Shown here in pieces: positions 18,801-26,367 of a stretch of 46,790 nt of DNA (position 1 is the stretch's first letter; every line of letters starts with the position of its first letter). A program made the position numbers and the translations under genes. The stretch is from Candidatus Scalindua japonica (GTDB taxonomy: Bacteria; Planctomycetota; Brocadiia; Brocadiales; Scalinduaceae): NCBI RefSeq assembly GCF_002443295.1, contig NZ_BAOS01000046.1, positions 1 through 46,790 of the forward strand. The letters run 5' to 3'. The notes under the pieces are model-generated. The model was not told where the DNA came from. It searched no databases and was given only the letters and a program-made list of their open reading frames with translations.

Positions 18801-20278
18801 TGGATTCTGATTCAGTTGAAGCTCGAATTGGCTTAGGAAATTCATACGCGCTATTGAATGATAATGTACTTGCTATTGCTGAATTTGAGACGGTGATAAA
18901 AAAATATCCTAACAATATTGATGCTCATGTTGCATTGGCAAGAAGCAATATTGCTCTGGGTAATAACACGAAGGCAAAACAGGCAGTAATGAATGCTTTA
19001 AGCATAGACACTGATAATCCAATAGCACGTTCTGTGCTAACGAAGATATATGTAATAGATGAAGATATGCAACAGGCAATAAAACAGTTGGAATGGGTTT
19101 TGGTAAAAAGCCCTAAAACAATAGAAGTTTATGATCTTGGGGTTTTGTATGTGGACATTGGAGAGTTTGATAAGGCTATATCAGTTTATAAGCAGGGTGT
19201 AGACAATTTTCCTGGTAATCACTTATTGTGGTGCAATCTTGCAGTTACTTATCAATTAGGTAAGGATTATAAAAGTGCTAAAACTGCTTTTAATAAGGCA
19301 TTAACAATTCAGCCGGATGGTATTATTCCAAATTTGTGCATGATTCATTTATATATGGCTAAAGGTGAAATAGATAATGCGAGACAGCATTTGAAAAACT
19401 TGACAATAATCGGAGATGTAAACAAGCGGAGGTATCTGCGTTTGTTGGAATTGTGTGGTAAGGATGTGGAAGTAGCTGATAAGGTATCACATCATTTATC
19501 ACGGGCTATTATTTATTCTAATAATAGATGGTCCAAACGTATTATAAACGAATATGATGAGTTGATAAAAATGGTACCTGGCAATGCTGTTGCATATAAT
19601 GCAAAGGCAGATAATCTGGTATTGATTCGACAATATGATAAAGCAATAAAAGCTTATAAGAAAATAATAGAAATAGAGCCGGAATCTCCGGATGCTTATA
19701 TTAAACTTGCCGGTGTATATAGACGTAGTGGGGACAATGATGAGGCATTGGCTCAGTTTAGAAGGGTAATACGTGTTGATCCTGAGAATACTATTGCTCA
19801 CTTGAATATAGGCATTTTGACAGAAGCCAAAGGTCTGCTTGAGGAATCAGTCAATTTTTATAATAAGGTAATAGAATTAGACCCGAATTCTTCGGTTGCG
19901 TACAATAACCTTGCATGGTTATATGCATCAAAAATGAAGAATAAAATTGAAGAAGCATTGGTGCTGGCAAAAAAAGCAAAGGAACTTAATCCGAATAATC
20001 CAGCCATTGCCGATACTCTTGGGTGGATTTACTATTTGGATGCTGATTATGACAATGCTGTTTCGGAGCTTAGAGCTGCGGCGCGTAATGCGACATGGAA
20101 CCCTTCTATACGTTATCACCTTGGGGCTGCTTATTACAAAAAGGGGATTCTGAGAGATGCATTGAGAGAGATGGAACGTGCATTAAAAATTAGTAGCACT
20201 TTTCCTGAGGCGGAAGATGCAAAAGAAATTATTGAAAAAATAATAATAAACAAGGTAAGGGGCAACAGTAGTAAGTGA
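15842..20278 (+). CDS. Giant membrane-anchored TPR repeat protein
   Basis: The protein has 1478 residues. The first 39 are extremely basic (KKTRRKRRQK, KRYRRSRSSR), followed by one membrane helix (WILFVVVPIIVVLCASIGSYG, 41-61). The remaining roughly 1400 residues are almost unbroken 34-residue tetratricopeptide repeats, around 40 by length. Repeats such as NRHNDAIKEYKKALEKNP and KEFDKAVSAFKTALKIKP show the W/L-G-Y-A-F-A-P pattern. By the positive-inside rule the TPR array lies in the periplasm, or in the planctomycete equivalent. TPR superhelices are scaffolds for protein complexes; no catalytic domain is present. It resembles the very large TPR proteins that accompany PEP-CTERM/exosortase loci, but lacks their lipobox. 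The PEP-CTERM gene 1 kb downstream supports such a link only loosely. Confidence 0.9.
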   Translation: MDEFKKTRRKRRQKNTGMIESTDNPAKRYRRSRSSRGTKFWILFVVVPIIVVLCASIGSYGLYKKRKASRYENTKQGLQQGSIYAKLNRHNDAIKEYKKALEKNPQDINILYQLGISYIKLKEFDKAVSAFKTALKIKPNYSKARFQLAVIRLTKAKELRKLGESESVVLEILLDAEDICREIIEKDNNFIQAYALLGEVHFLQGLLDDAIIDYKRILKIDNSYVNGHIALARLYVNKGSLDMAEEECKLVLSEFEPDNKMVQFLLATIYEQKGMYDEAVSLLMRMSEDAPGNTMVNIQLGLLYLKLSKFDEALEQADKVASPLPPAVYFIKGSVLLQRKKFKEAITLLKEAVISLPKLVEPHYFLAHALSGIGRFEEAKTEFKTAINLAPNFVPAKIGLAKLLSSAGWHKETIDLCNEVLELKPDNVDAMQLLGLAYIKEQDFENAEKQFRKIQEIDSSVGDINMAYLSLTSGQLSKCIRQCEEILHTDPETVKIYDILGLAHIRRGDFDSGIEQFKKALKLNQNSISTLVNLAKVYVVAERIDEAKKILKTTLSTNPDNLKVLSLLAGIYQRESNVDESAKIFERIIEIDPDLIDGYGLASMYFLQGKTDESIDLYNKALKLIPENVVILTNLALSYQQKENYVASLKYCTKAIELRPENPSYKFMLANIFIAKGAHSAAKEQIESIPSFSGDQKNAFLELIDLSQLDEKKGKQIALALNKIIFLRQGGLLDLAIKECKKAIEIFPENIIPKVILANTYLSLKRNEEAIAVYSEIVKEKPEFASSYYDLGMAYILSGNQDQALSTYQMLDDNDEGSVSARLVLAGTLMKDGDAEKAEKAAKIVGDVIKIDPNNLMAQSLLGKMSLADKDYSKAETAFTKMIELKGDTFEGHFNMARMKLSQGEYEECIQHCKVALRTKPVDVRIHNILGVAYMRKGMLKDAALSFNKIIDINSDFIPAYLNLAHMNMVAQKPGIASLLYKAALKVDSDSVEARIGLGNSYALLNDNVLAIAEFETVIKKYPNNIDAHVALARSNIALGNNTKAKQAVMNALSIDTDNPIARSVLTKIYVIDEDMQQAIKQLEWVLVKSPKTIEVYDLGVLYVDIGEFDKAISVYKQGVDNFPGNHLLWCNLAVTYQLGKDYKSAKTAFNKALTIQPDGIIPNLCMIHLYMAKGEIDNARQHLKNLTIIGDVNKRRYLRLLELCGKDVEVADKVSHHLSRAIIYSNNRWSKRIINEYDELIKMVPGNAVAYNAKADNLVLIRQYDKAIKAYKKIIEIEPESPDAYIKLAGVYRRSGDNDEALAQFRRVIRVDPENTIAHLNIGILTEAKGLLEESVNFYNKVIELDPNSSVAYNNLAWLYASKMKNKIEEALVLAKKAKELNPNNPAIADTLGWIYYLDADYDNAVSELRAAARNATWNPSIRYHLGAAYYKKGILRDALREMERALKISSTFPEAEDAKEIIEKIIINKVRGNSSK

Positions 20279-20315
20279 GTATACTCGGCTTTGGTTGATT
20301 ATGAAGTAATAATTA

Positions 20316-20748
20316 ATGTAAAAAAAAGAGTTTCGGTGGCATTTTTATAATGGTGCTGACAGTTGGATTTGTTTTGACAACTGCTAATGCAATTCCAACC
20401 AGCGGCACCGCCGCCGATTTAACTGGAACCCGGGCCGCAGAGGTCGATGGGGAGATAAACATAACAGATACTCCAAATCACGCGGATGCTACTCTTGATT
20501 GGCTCATCATAGATATAATTTAGATGGCACTTTACTACACATAGACTTTTAACGGATTCAAATAGCCCGCTATAAATCATTTCACTCTTGATCTTTCGGA
20601 TTCTGCTATAGTTAATGGGGTGTTCCAGAATGGAGTTATTACTGACGTCACCATTAACGGTAATGATATAGTTGACAACAAGTTATATCCTTGTAAACCC
20701 TACGTATTACTCGTGGCGACTGCGTATAGCTGCTCTGTTGTAGAGTAA
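20316..20748 (+). pseudogene. Decayed gene for a secreted protein
   Basis: Reading frames here spell broken pieces of one secreted protein. ATG at 20316 is followed at once by an extra T that makes TAA. Without that T the frame reads MKKKSFGGIFIMVLTVGFVL then TTANA, a textbook signal peptide, and runs on to a stop at 20521. A second frame then gives YNLDGTLLHIDF, and a third (about 20566-20748) gives LDLSDSAIVNGVFQNGV and VTINGNDIVDN to a stop. At least two or three frameshifts are therefore needed. No PEP-CTERM tail remains. The segment between the TPR gene and the maturase fragment looks like a deletion-scarred remnant. Family unknown. Confidence 0.6.
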
Positions 20749-20757
20749 AGGTTAAAA

Positions 20758-21096
20758 TCATACTTTAGTACATTTGCTGAGTAAGTATTGTTCGAATGAC
20801 AGTAACCCCATTCTTCTCAACCGGCGTATTGGAAAACGTCTGTTGTCAGTCCTCCGTTTTATTGAGCACTTAAAGCATCTCAGCCTCATGCGTATCCAAC
20901 ATTCTAATCTTCCATATACTACCTGTAAATCGCCAGGTCGAAAGTAATTGACGTGCTCTCTTATCACAGGAATGAGTCTGCCAATAACTGTTTTCAGGTT
21001 AACGCCTTGTGATCGTTTAGAGTCATGAGGTGTGAAATAATAGTTGACAGTGACAGCAATAGTGTTTATTATATTAAACAAAAGAGGCGGTAGCAA
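20758..21096 (-). pseudogene. Remnant of group II intron reverse transcriptase/maturase (C-terminal part)
   Basis: The 112-codon frame matches only the end of a group II intron-encoded protein. IGRLIPVIREHVNYFRPGD, then VVYGRLECWIRMRLR, then RRFPIRRLRRMG follow the family pattern of a NYF-R-G block, a W(I/V)R-RLR helix and a basic RxLxxLG tail (maturase X domain and end). The reverse transcriptase core with its YxDD motif is absent upstream on this strand, and the first 20 residues look like unrelated readthrough. It is thus a truncated, non-functional fragment. No intron ribozyme domain V was recognised next to it. It lies beside another decayed gene, marking this kilobase as a site of insertion and deletion. 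Confidence 0.65.
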
Positions 21097-21298
21097 ATAG
21101 CATTATCCCTGTTGAACATATTTTCAATTATACAAATTAAGTATTTCATTTTCAGCTGAAAAATACGAAATAAACTGTTGGACATTAGTTTGTATTATTA
21201 TCTTGTCACAGAATTTTTTTTTTATTCTGGTAGAGAGCGATCTTGGTGTGGTGAGTAGGTTAGCTCTTTTAAATATTTATTAAAGAGAGGGACGTATT

Positions 21299-22177
21299 AT
21301 GATGTTAATGTTTTATAGAAAATGCAGTACTATAGCCGTATTGTCAGGTATTGTCACGTTGATGGTATTCTGCTCAACGGTGATGGCTACACCAGTTGAG
21401 TCGGTTTTTTCTGACCCTGCCAATGGGTGGATGCAGTTTGCGGATGATGACGGTATCGCTACCGGACACGGAGGTCAGAACTTCGATACGGAATATCTCT
21501 TTTACAAGATTGATGGTGATAATCTTTCAATAGGGCTGCAGACAGGGTTTGATGTGGAAACCGGAAGGAATGGTACTGGTAGATATTATACGGGAGACCT
21601 TGCGTTATCATTTGATGGCGATCACTCAGGGTTTGGCGGCAGCGGATATGAGTATGCTCTGGACTTTGGATTACAAACCAGAGATTTGAGGAAAAGGTCC
21701 CAGGGAGACCCACAGAATATCGATGCTAACGTCCACGGTACCATCGGTACGTCCGGTATAGATGTTGCTGGCTTGTACGAGAATGTAGAGTGGTATAACG
21801 GCCATATGCAAGTTAATACGGATGATGGTGATGGTGAAGACGAACCTCCATTTGCAATGAATGAGGGTGATATTGTAGCCAACGCTCTGCAGTACAATAT
21901 TGGGGATTTGGGAACGAACAGTTTTTACAGAATAGTTACATTTGATACAACTTTGGTTTCTGAGGCATCTGATGGAAGCTATTCAGTGCACGCCCACTAT
22001 ACAATGAACTGTGGGAATGATTCAATCCATGGTGGTTTTGCTGTTGTTAATAGCTCTAACAGCTCTGAGCCTGTCCCTGAACCTGCTACTGTGGTTCTGT
22101 TAGGAATCGGTCTGATTGGGTTGGGAGGAGTATATATTAGAAGGAGATATATACGACGCCTAAGTGAGAATGTTTAA
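21299..22177 (+). CDS. PEP-CTERM sorting domain protein
   Basis: This 292-residue exported protein has a signal peptide (YRKCSTIAVLSGIVTLMVFCS, cleavage after TVMA near residue 31). It ends with a complete PEP-CTERM tail: Pro-Glu-Pro at 260-262, a hydrophobic helix (ATVVLLGIGLIGLGGVYI) and an arginine cluster (RRRYIRR). Exosortase cuts such tails and attaches or releases the protein at the surface, usually in cells that make exopolysaccharide. The middle part is acidic and glycine-rich (YYTGDLALSFDGDHSGFGG, DDGDGEDEPP) and may bind calcium; no enzyme motif is seen. GAGAGGGA before the ATG is a good ribosome-binding site. No exosortase gene is in this window. Confidence 0.9.
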   Translation: MMLMFYRKCSTIAVLSGIVTLMVFCSTVMATPVESVFSDPANGWMQFADDDGIATGHGGQNFDTEYLFYKIDGDNLSIGLQTGFDVETGRNGTGRYYTGDLALSFDGDHSGFGGSGYEYALDFGLQTRDLRKRSQGDPQNIDANVHGTIGTSGIDVAGLYENVEWYNGHMQVNTDDGDGEDEPPFAMNEGDIVANALQYNIGDLGTNSFYRIVTFDTTLVSEASDGSYSVHAHYTMNCGNDSIHGGFAVVNSSNSSEPVPEPATVVLLGIGLIGLGGVYIRRRYIRRLSENV

Positions 22178-22190
22178 GAGTGGTGTAATG

Positions 22191-23354
22191 TTAAGATAAA
22201 CGCTCAATAGTCAGTTTTGCTGCTTCAGCAAGGAATGCAGCGCCGATACCCAGGGCGTCTTCATCAAAATCGAATGTAGAGCTGTGAGCGGGTATGCATT
22301 CCAACCCCTTCTTCTGCGATCCCAATCTTACCAGGCATCCGGGGATTTTTTCCAGATAATAGGAGAAATCTTCACCACCCATACAAGCAAATTTGGTGTC
22401 AACCAGAGCATTGTGTCCAATGGAATTAATGACAGCAGTTTTTGCGATTTCAGACTCTTCCACGGTATTTATAACTGACGGGTAGCCCATAGTAAAGTTT
22501 ACGCTGACTTTTGCGTTGTGAAGTGTCCCGGCAGCATCTACGATACGTGTTATACCAGACATTATTTGATCTCTTATCTGCGTGTCTGTCGTACGTATTG
22601 TACCGGAAAGTTTAGCCTTCTCTGCTACCGCATTAGGCACAGAACCTCCCTCGATCCGCCCTACCGATACAATTGAGGGATACAAGGGATTTACTTCTCT
22701 GGAAACGATAGTCTGAAGGGACATTACTATAAGACTGGCTACTACAATTGCGTCAACTGCATCGTGAGGCTGTGCGGCGTGGCCTCCCTTACCTGTAATT
22801 GTAATATCGAATCTATCGGTAAATGCCGAGATCGTACCGGCTTGTACTACTAATTTTCCTGTCTTGTAATGTCTGTCCAGATGGCATGCGAATATTGCTT
22901 CTGCTTTAACAAGCAGTCCCGATTCCATGATTTTCTGCGCTCCACCACCGCCTTCTTCTGCCGGTTGGAATACAAGTAACACGCTGCCCGTTTGAAGAGA
23001 TTCTTTAAGTAAAGAGGCTGCCCCGATCAGCATTGCGACATGCCCGTCATGACCACATGCATGCATTACACCCTCTGTTTTTGAAGAAAACTCAAGCCCT
23101 GTCTCTTCCTGGATAGCCAATGCATCCATATCTGCCCTCAAGGCTACAACAGGCCCTGTATCATTACTTTTATTTATACGGCCTATTACACCGGTTTTCC
23201 CAATTCCTGTAGTTGCTTCAATACCAAGCCTCTTTAATTCCCTGGTTATGATGGTAGCAGTATTCTCTTCCTGATAACCAAGCTCCGGATACATATGGAT
23301 TTCACGACGTATTCGAACCATATGTTGAAACAACTCTTTTGATACAATATTCAT
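22191..23354 (-). CDS. M20 family amidohydrolase (N-acyl-amino acid hydrolase type)
   Basis: The 387 residues carry the M20D zinc-peptidase signature. ACGHDGHVAMLIGAA holds Cys100 and His102, FQPAEEGGGGAQ holds the catalytic Glu133 and metal ligand Glu134, and CHLDRHY and GGEDFSYYLE are further metal-site blocks. HPELGYQEE-like YPELGYQEENT near the N-terminus is typical of HipO/AmaA enzymes. These hydrolyse N-acyl amino acids such as hippurate or N-acetyl-diaminopimelate in the cytoplasm. The insert domain (about 180-300) is the dimerisation lid. The gene converges on the PEP-CTERM gene with 13 bases between, and no partner gene is obvious. The precise substrate cannot be assigned. Confidence 0.88.
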   Translation of the reverse strand: MNIVSKELFQHMVRIRREIHMYPELGYQEENTATIITRELKRLGIEATTGIGKTGVIGRINKSNDTGPVVALRADMDALAIQEETGLEFSSKTEGVMHACGHDGHVAMLIGAASLLKESLQTGSVLLVFQPAEEGGGGAQKIMESGLLVKAEAIFACHLDRHYKTGKLVVQAGTISAFTDRFDITITGKGGHAAQPHDAVDAIVVASLIVMSLQTIVSREVNPLYPSIVSVGRIEGGSVPNAVAEKAKLSGTIRTTDTQIRDQIMSGITRIVDAAGTLHNAKVSVNFTMGYPSVINTVEESEIAKTAVINSIGHNALVDTKFACMGGEDFSYYLEKIPGCLVRLGSQKKGLECIPAHSSTFDFDEDALGIGAAFLAEAAKLTIERLS

Positions 23355-23389
23355 AAATTCATTCTATTATAATGGCGATAAATATCCAG

Positions 23390-23597
23390 ATTAAAATCAG
23401 TAGCGTCAGATTAGGTTTTTGCATATAGCAATTTTTTGCTCCAATACTGTCATTCCCGCATGCTTTAAGCGGGAATCCAGATTGAACGAACCACTTGGAT
23501 ACCCGATAAAGAAATTCCTGCCCGAATAGGTACAGGCTGGCGGGTATGACAAAAAACGGTATACGCAAAAACCTAACCGGACGCTACTGAATTAAAA
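23390..23597. mobile_element. MITE-like element of 194 bp with 7-bp target duplication
   Basis: Two 31-base arms, 23397-23427 and 23560-23590, are inverted copies with three mismatches. They begin TCAGTAGCGTC and share TTAGGTTTTTGC. Directly outside both arms stands the same heptamer ATTAAAA (23390-23396 and 23591-23597), as expected of a target-site duplication. The element has no transposase, so it is a non-autonomous insertion. It lies between the M20 gene and the DNA polymerase gene. A small open frame across it (23359-23568) is explained by the repeat and is not a gene. Confidence 0.7.
23448..23551. repeat. Inner palindromic repeat (CATTCCCGC/GCGGG type)
   Basis: Nested in the MITE-like element is a second inverted-repeat unit. 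TGTCATTCCCGC (23448-23459) opposes GCGGGTATGACA (23540-23551) with one mismatch. Inside the left part, CCCGC at 23455-23459 also pairs with GCGGG at 23469-23473. This resembles the short GCGGGAATCCAG-type interspersed repeats of many bacteria. No second copy was noticed in this window. Confidence 0.6.
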
Positions 23598-23869
23598 TAG
23601 TCTTTTATATATTCTGCAGAGTTAAATTTTCATTGGGTTGCACGAACAAACTCATATGTCCATGATGTTTCCTTTAACATACTGAAAGTATAACAAACAG
23701 GGTTTGTACATGCTGTCTTTACATAAGGTACAAAAATATGTTTATTTCTACTGGACAAAAAAGTACTGGACCATAGAATACTAATTCAGGGATTTTTTTC
23801 AATTCTTCTATTTAATTCCTGAATTCTTTAAATCCTAAATTACCTAAAAAGGAAGGTTATCAGTTACAA
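23598..23869. other. Noncoding leader region of the DNA polymerase gene
   Basis: Between the MITE-like element and the polymerase start I see no gene. The region is AT-rich and must hold the polymerase promoter, but no convincing -35/-10 pair stands out. A GGAAGG purine run at 23851-23856 lies 13 bases before the ATG and is the likely ribosome-binding site, rather distant. Confidence 0.4.
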
Positions 23870-26095
23870 ATGGATATGAAATTCAAAAAAGTATCTTTTC
23901 ACGAGAATGAGATTCTATTTGGTCGTGATTCTACTCCTTTTATTACGGCTGTTGAGTTTGATGGTAATAATAGTGTAGAGATTTTTTTTCGTAAAAAAGA
24001 TAAAGTTGCATCAAAGAAGGAAGTATTTAAACCTTTTATTTTATTGGAAGATACTATCCATATGGAAGGATGGAACGGTACGTATGAGGCAAAGAGGCTT
24101 AATGGAGATGCTTATTATAAGTACCTGGTCTTTCTGGAAACCTGGTCAGATTTGCAGCTATTGTTAAAGCATTTTAAGAAGAAGACCGGAGCAACTCCGG
24201 CAAGTTTGAGCGCTCCTTTTCTCTTTTTAAATGATCCGGTTCATCAATACCTTGTTTTTTCAGGACAAACACTCTTTAAAGAGATGTTATATATTGATCT
24301 TGTCAGACTACAGCTTGACATCGAAACATACTGTGCTGAGGGGTATGAGTTTTCAAATCCATATAGAGATGAAGACAGAATTACTCTGATATCTCTTTCG
24401 GACAGTAGTGGTTGGGAGTATGTAATCTCAGGAAAAGAATATGGTGAGAAAGAGATGCTGGAGGTTATGGTTGAACAGATAAATTTAAGAGACCCTGACG
24501 TAATCGAAGGTCATAACATATTTAATTTTGATTTAACTTACATATCGGCGCGTGCGAGAAGGTACAAGGTTCCTTTGGCTATTGGCCGCAATAAACAGGT
24601 ACTTAAATCTCATCAGTCACGTTTAAATATTGCAGAGAGAACAATCTCTTATAAAAAATTTGAGATATATGGTCGTCATATTGTGGATACGTACTTACTG
24701 GCACAGATGTATGATGTTACTGCCAGGAATCTGGAGAGTTATGGCCTTAAGAATGTAGCCAGGCATTTTAATCTTGCTTCTCCGGATAGAACGTACATAG
24801 ATCCGGACAGGTTAAGTTGGTATTTTGATAATAAGCCAGATGAACTTTTAAAATATGGCCTGGATGATGTCAGGGAGACAAGGGCAATAAGCGAAATCCT
24901 GGGCCAGAGCTTTTATTATCAGACGCAGATATTTCCATACTCGTTTCAGAATACTATTATCAGAGGCAATGCGACTAAAATTAATTCTCTTTTTATTAGG
25001 GAATATATAAGTTCAGGTCATTCGATTCCCCGGACATCCCAGTCCAGAGAGTACTCAGGTGGATACACAGATATGTTTCTTCAGGGTGTGATCAACAGAG
25101 TTTTATACTGTGATGTTCAGTCACTGTATCCATCCATAATGTTAACCTTTAAATACTTTCCGAAAGTTGACGAGCTGAATATCTTTCATTCACTATTGGG
25201 TGACTTGAAGGATTTCAGATTAAAGACAAAGGAGATGATGTCTACTGCTGAGACAAAATCTGAAAAAATGTATTTTGACGCGCTCCAGTCCACGTTCAAG
25301 ATACTCATTAATTCATTTTATGGTTATCTGGGTTTTGCGTATGGACACTTCAGTGATTTTGAAGAGGCAAACAAAGTAACGGCAAAAGGACGTGAAATTA
25401 TTAAATCCATGATTGAATGGCTGGAGGATAACGATTGTAAGGTGATAGAGATTGATACAGACGGTATATACTTTGTTCCTCCCGGCAGAGTTAAACAGGA
25501 GGAGGATGAGGAAGAGATCATTAATGAATTATCCAGTGCGCTGCCTGAAGGTATAAATCTTGAGTTAGCCGGCAGATATAAAGCAATGTTCAGCTATAAA
25601 ATCAAGAACTACGTACTCCTTGATTATGATGACAAAATAATTATCAAGGGATCTGGTCTGCGTTCAAGAGGTTTAGAGCTTTTTCAACGCAGGTTTATGG
25701 AGGAGATGTTTCTTCATTTGCTTAAGGGAGAGGGTGAAAAGATGGATGGTCTTCTGGATAAATACGAAAAAGAGCTGACAGACCACAAGTGGGACAAAAA
25801 GATGTTTATAAAAAAGGAGACCCTGAAAGAGTCCCTTGCTACCTATTCCGAAAAGGTAAGTAAAAAGAAGAGGAGCGCTGCCGCGGCCTATGAACTCGCC
25901 CTTAAGTCAGAACGCAGCTATCAGCCGGGTGATCAAGTATCTTATTATGTAATTGGTGATAAGAGCAGGGTGAGGGTATTTGATAACTGCAAACTTGCTT
26001 CACAGTGGGACAGGGAAGAACCGGACGAAAATGTAGAGTATTATAAAAAAAAGCTTAAAACGCTATATGATAAATTTAAGCCGTTTTTCGAATAA
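23870..26095 (+). CDS. polB: Family B DNA polymerase (Pol II-like)
   Basis: The 741-residue protein has both activities of family B polymerases. The proofreading exonuclease shows Exo I LDIETY (Asp150, Glu152), Exo II EGHNIFNFDLTYI and Exo III YGLDDVRET. The polymerase shows motif A DVQSLYPSIML, motif B KILINSFYGYLGF and motif C IEIDTDGIYF (Asp529 and Asp531). The downstream KNYVLLDY and IKGSGLRSRG match the KxY region that holds template and primer. It is slightly shorter than E. coli Pol II (about 780). Such enzymes extend past damaged bases or restart stalled forks, often under SOS control; no LexA box was recognised. It appears to be a single-gene unit followed by a strong hairpin. Confidence 0.93.
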   Translation: MDMKFKKVSFHENEILFGRDSTPFITAVEFDGNNSVEIFFRKKDKVASKKEVFKPFILLEDTIHMEGWNGTYEAKRLNGDAYYKYLVFLETWSDLQLLLKHFKKKTGATPASLSAPFLFLNDPVHQYLVFSGQTLFKEMLYIDLVRLQLDIETYCAEGYEFSNPYRDEDRITLISLSDSSGWEYVISGKEYGEKEMLEVMVEQINLRDPDVIEGHNIFNFDLTYISARARRYKVPLAIGRNKQVLKSHQSRLNIAERTISYKKFEIYGRHIVDTYLLAQMYDVTARNLESYGLKNVARHFNLASPDRTYIDPDRLSWYFDNKPDELLKYGLDDVRETRAISEILGQSFYYQTQIFPYSFQNTIIRGNATKINSLFIREYISSGHSIPRTSQSREYSGGYTDMFLQGVINRVLYCDVQSLYPSIMLTFKYFPKVDELNIFHSLLGDLKDFRLKTKEMMSTAETKSEKMYFDALQSTFKILINSFYGYLGFAYGHFSDFEEANKVTAKGREIIKSMIEWLEDNDCKVIEIDTDGIYFVPPGRVKQEEDEEEIINELSSALPEGINLELAGRYKAMFSYKIKNYVLLDYDDKIIIKGSGLRSRGLELFQRRFMEEMFLHLLKGEGEKMDGLLDKYEKELTDHKWDKKMFIKKETLKESLATYSEKVSKKKRSAAAAYELALKSERSYQPGDQVSYYVIGDKSRVRVFDNCKLASQWDREEPDENVEYYKKKLKTLYDKFKPFFE

Positions 26096-26131
26096 ATCAT
26101 ATTGGGGGTTTTTAAGCCCAATATGATTTAT
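26092..26131. terminator. Perfect 15-bp hairpin between polB and tRNA-Leu
   Basis: ATAAATCATATTGGG (26092-26106) and CCCAATATGATTTAT (26117-26131) are perfect inverted copies around a 10-base loop. The left arm includes the end of the polymerase stop region and the right arm touches the tRNA 3' end. Since the genes converge here, it could end transcription from both sides, though a run of T after the stem is lacking. It could equally assist tRNA 3' processing. Confidence 0.55.
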
Positions 26132-26218
26132 GGTGCCAGAGGTGGGAGTCGAACCCACACCCCCATTACAGGGACCGGATTTTGAGTCCGGCGCGTCTGC
26201 CAATTCCACCACTCTGGC
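26131..26218 (-). tRNA. tRNA-Leu (anticodon CAA)
   Basis: Read on the minus strand, the acceptor stem GCCAGAG (26212-26218) pairs with CTCTGGC (26135-26141), followed by discriminator A and an encoded CCA (26131-26133). The anticodon loop is CTCAAAA with anticodon CAA at 26182-26184, reading UUG. The T loop GGTTCGACTCC is canonical. The long variable arm makes it a class II tRNA, as for leucine. It lies downstream of the NfeD-FloA genes on the same strand. Confidence 0.96.
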
Positions 26219-26280
26219 TACCAGATTATATATTTAGAAGCTTCTTCCTGTCCGTGTAAGTTCATGAAGACGGTTGACGT

Positions 26281-26330
26281 TTCCTCTCTTTCGAGAGGAT
26301 TCCAGTTGGAGTTCTCTTGAAAGAGAGGAA
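26281..26330. repeat. 12-bp inverted repeat upstream of tRNA-Leu
   Basis: TTCCTCTCTTTC (26281-26292) and GAAAGAGAGGAA (26319-26330) are perfect inverted copies, with a small inner TCCA/TGGA stem. The transcript in either direction would fold into a long hairpin. Lying between the small membrane-protein gene and the tRNA, it may be a processing or attenuation site. No T tract follows it, so a simple terminator is less likely. Confidence 0.5.
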
Positions 26331-26367
26331 TTCGCTCTGAAAATAGTAACCGCAAAGATCCAATGTA

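Noticed and set aside
23359-23568. Frame of 69 codons before the M20 gene
   Set aside because: It lies almost entirely in the MITE-like repeat and is explained by it.
23870-26095. DNA polymerase as part of a mobile element (polinton or casposon type)
   Set aside because: The sequence is Pol II-like with a full exonuclease, there is no terminal-protein domain, and no integrase or capsid genes flank it.
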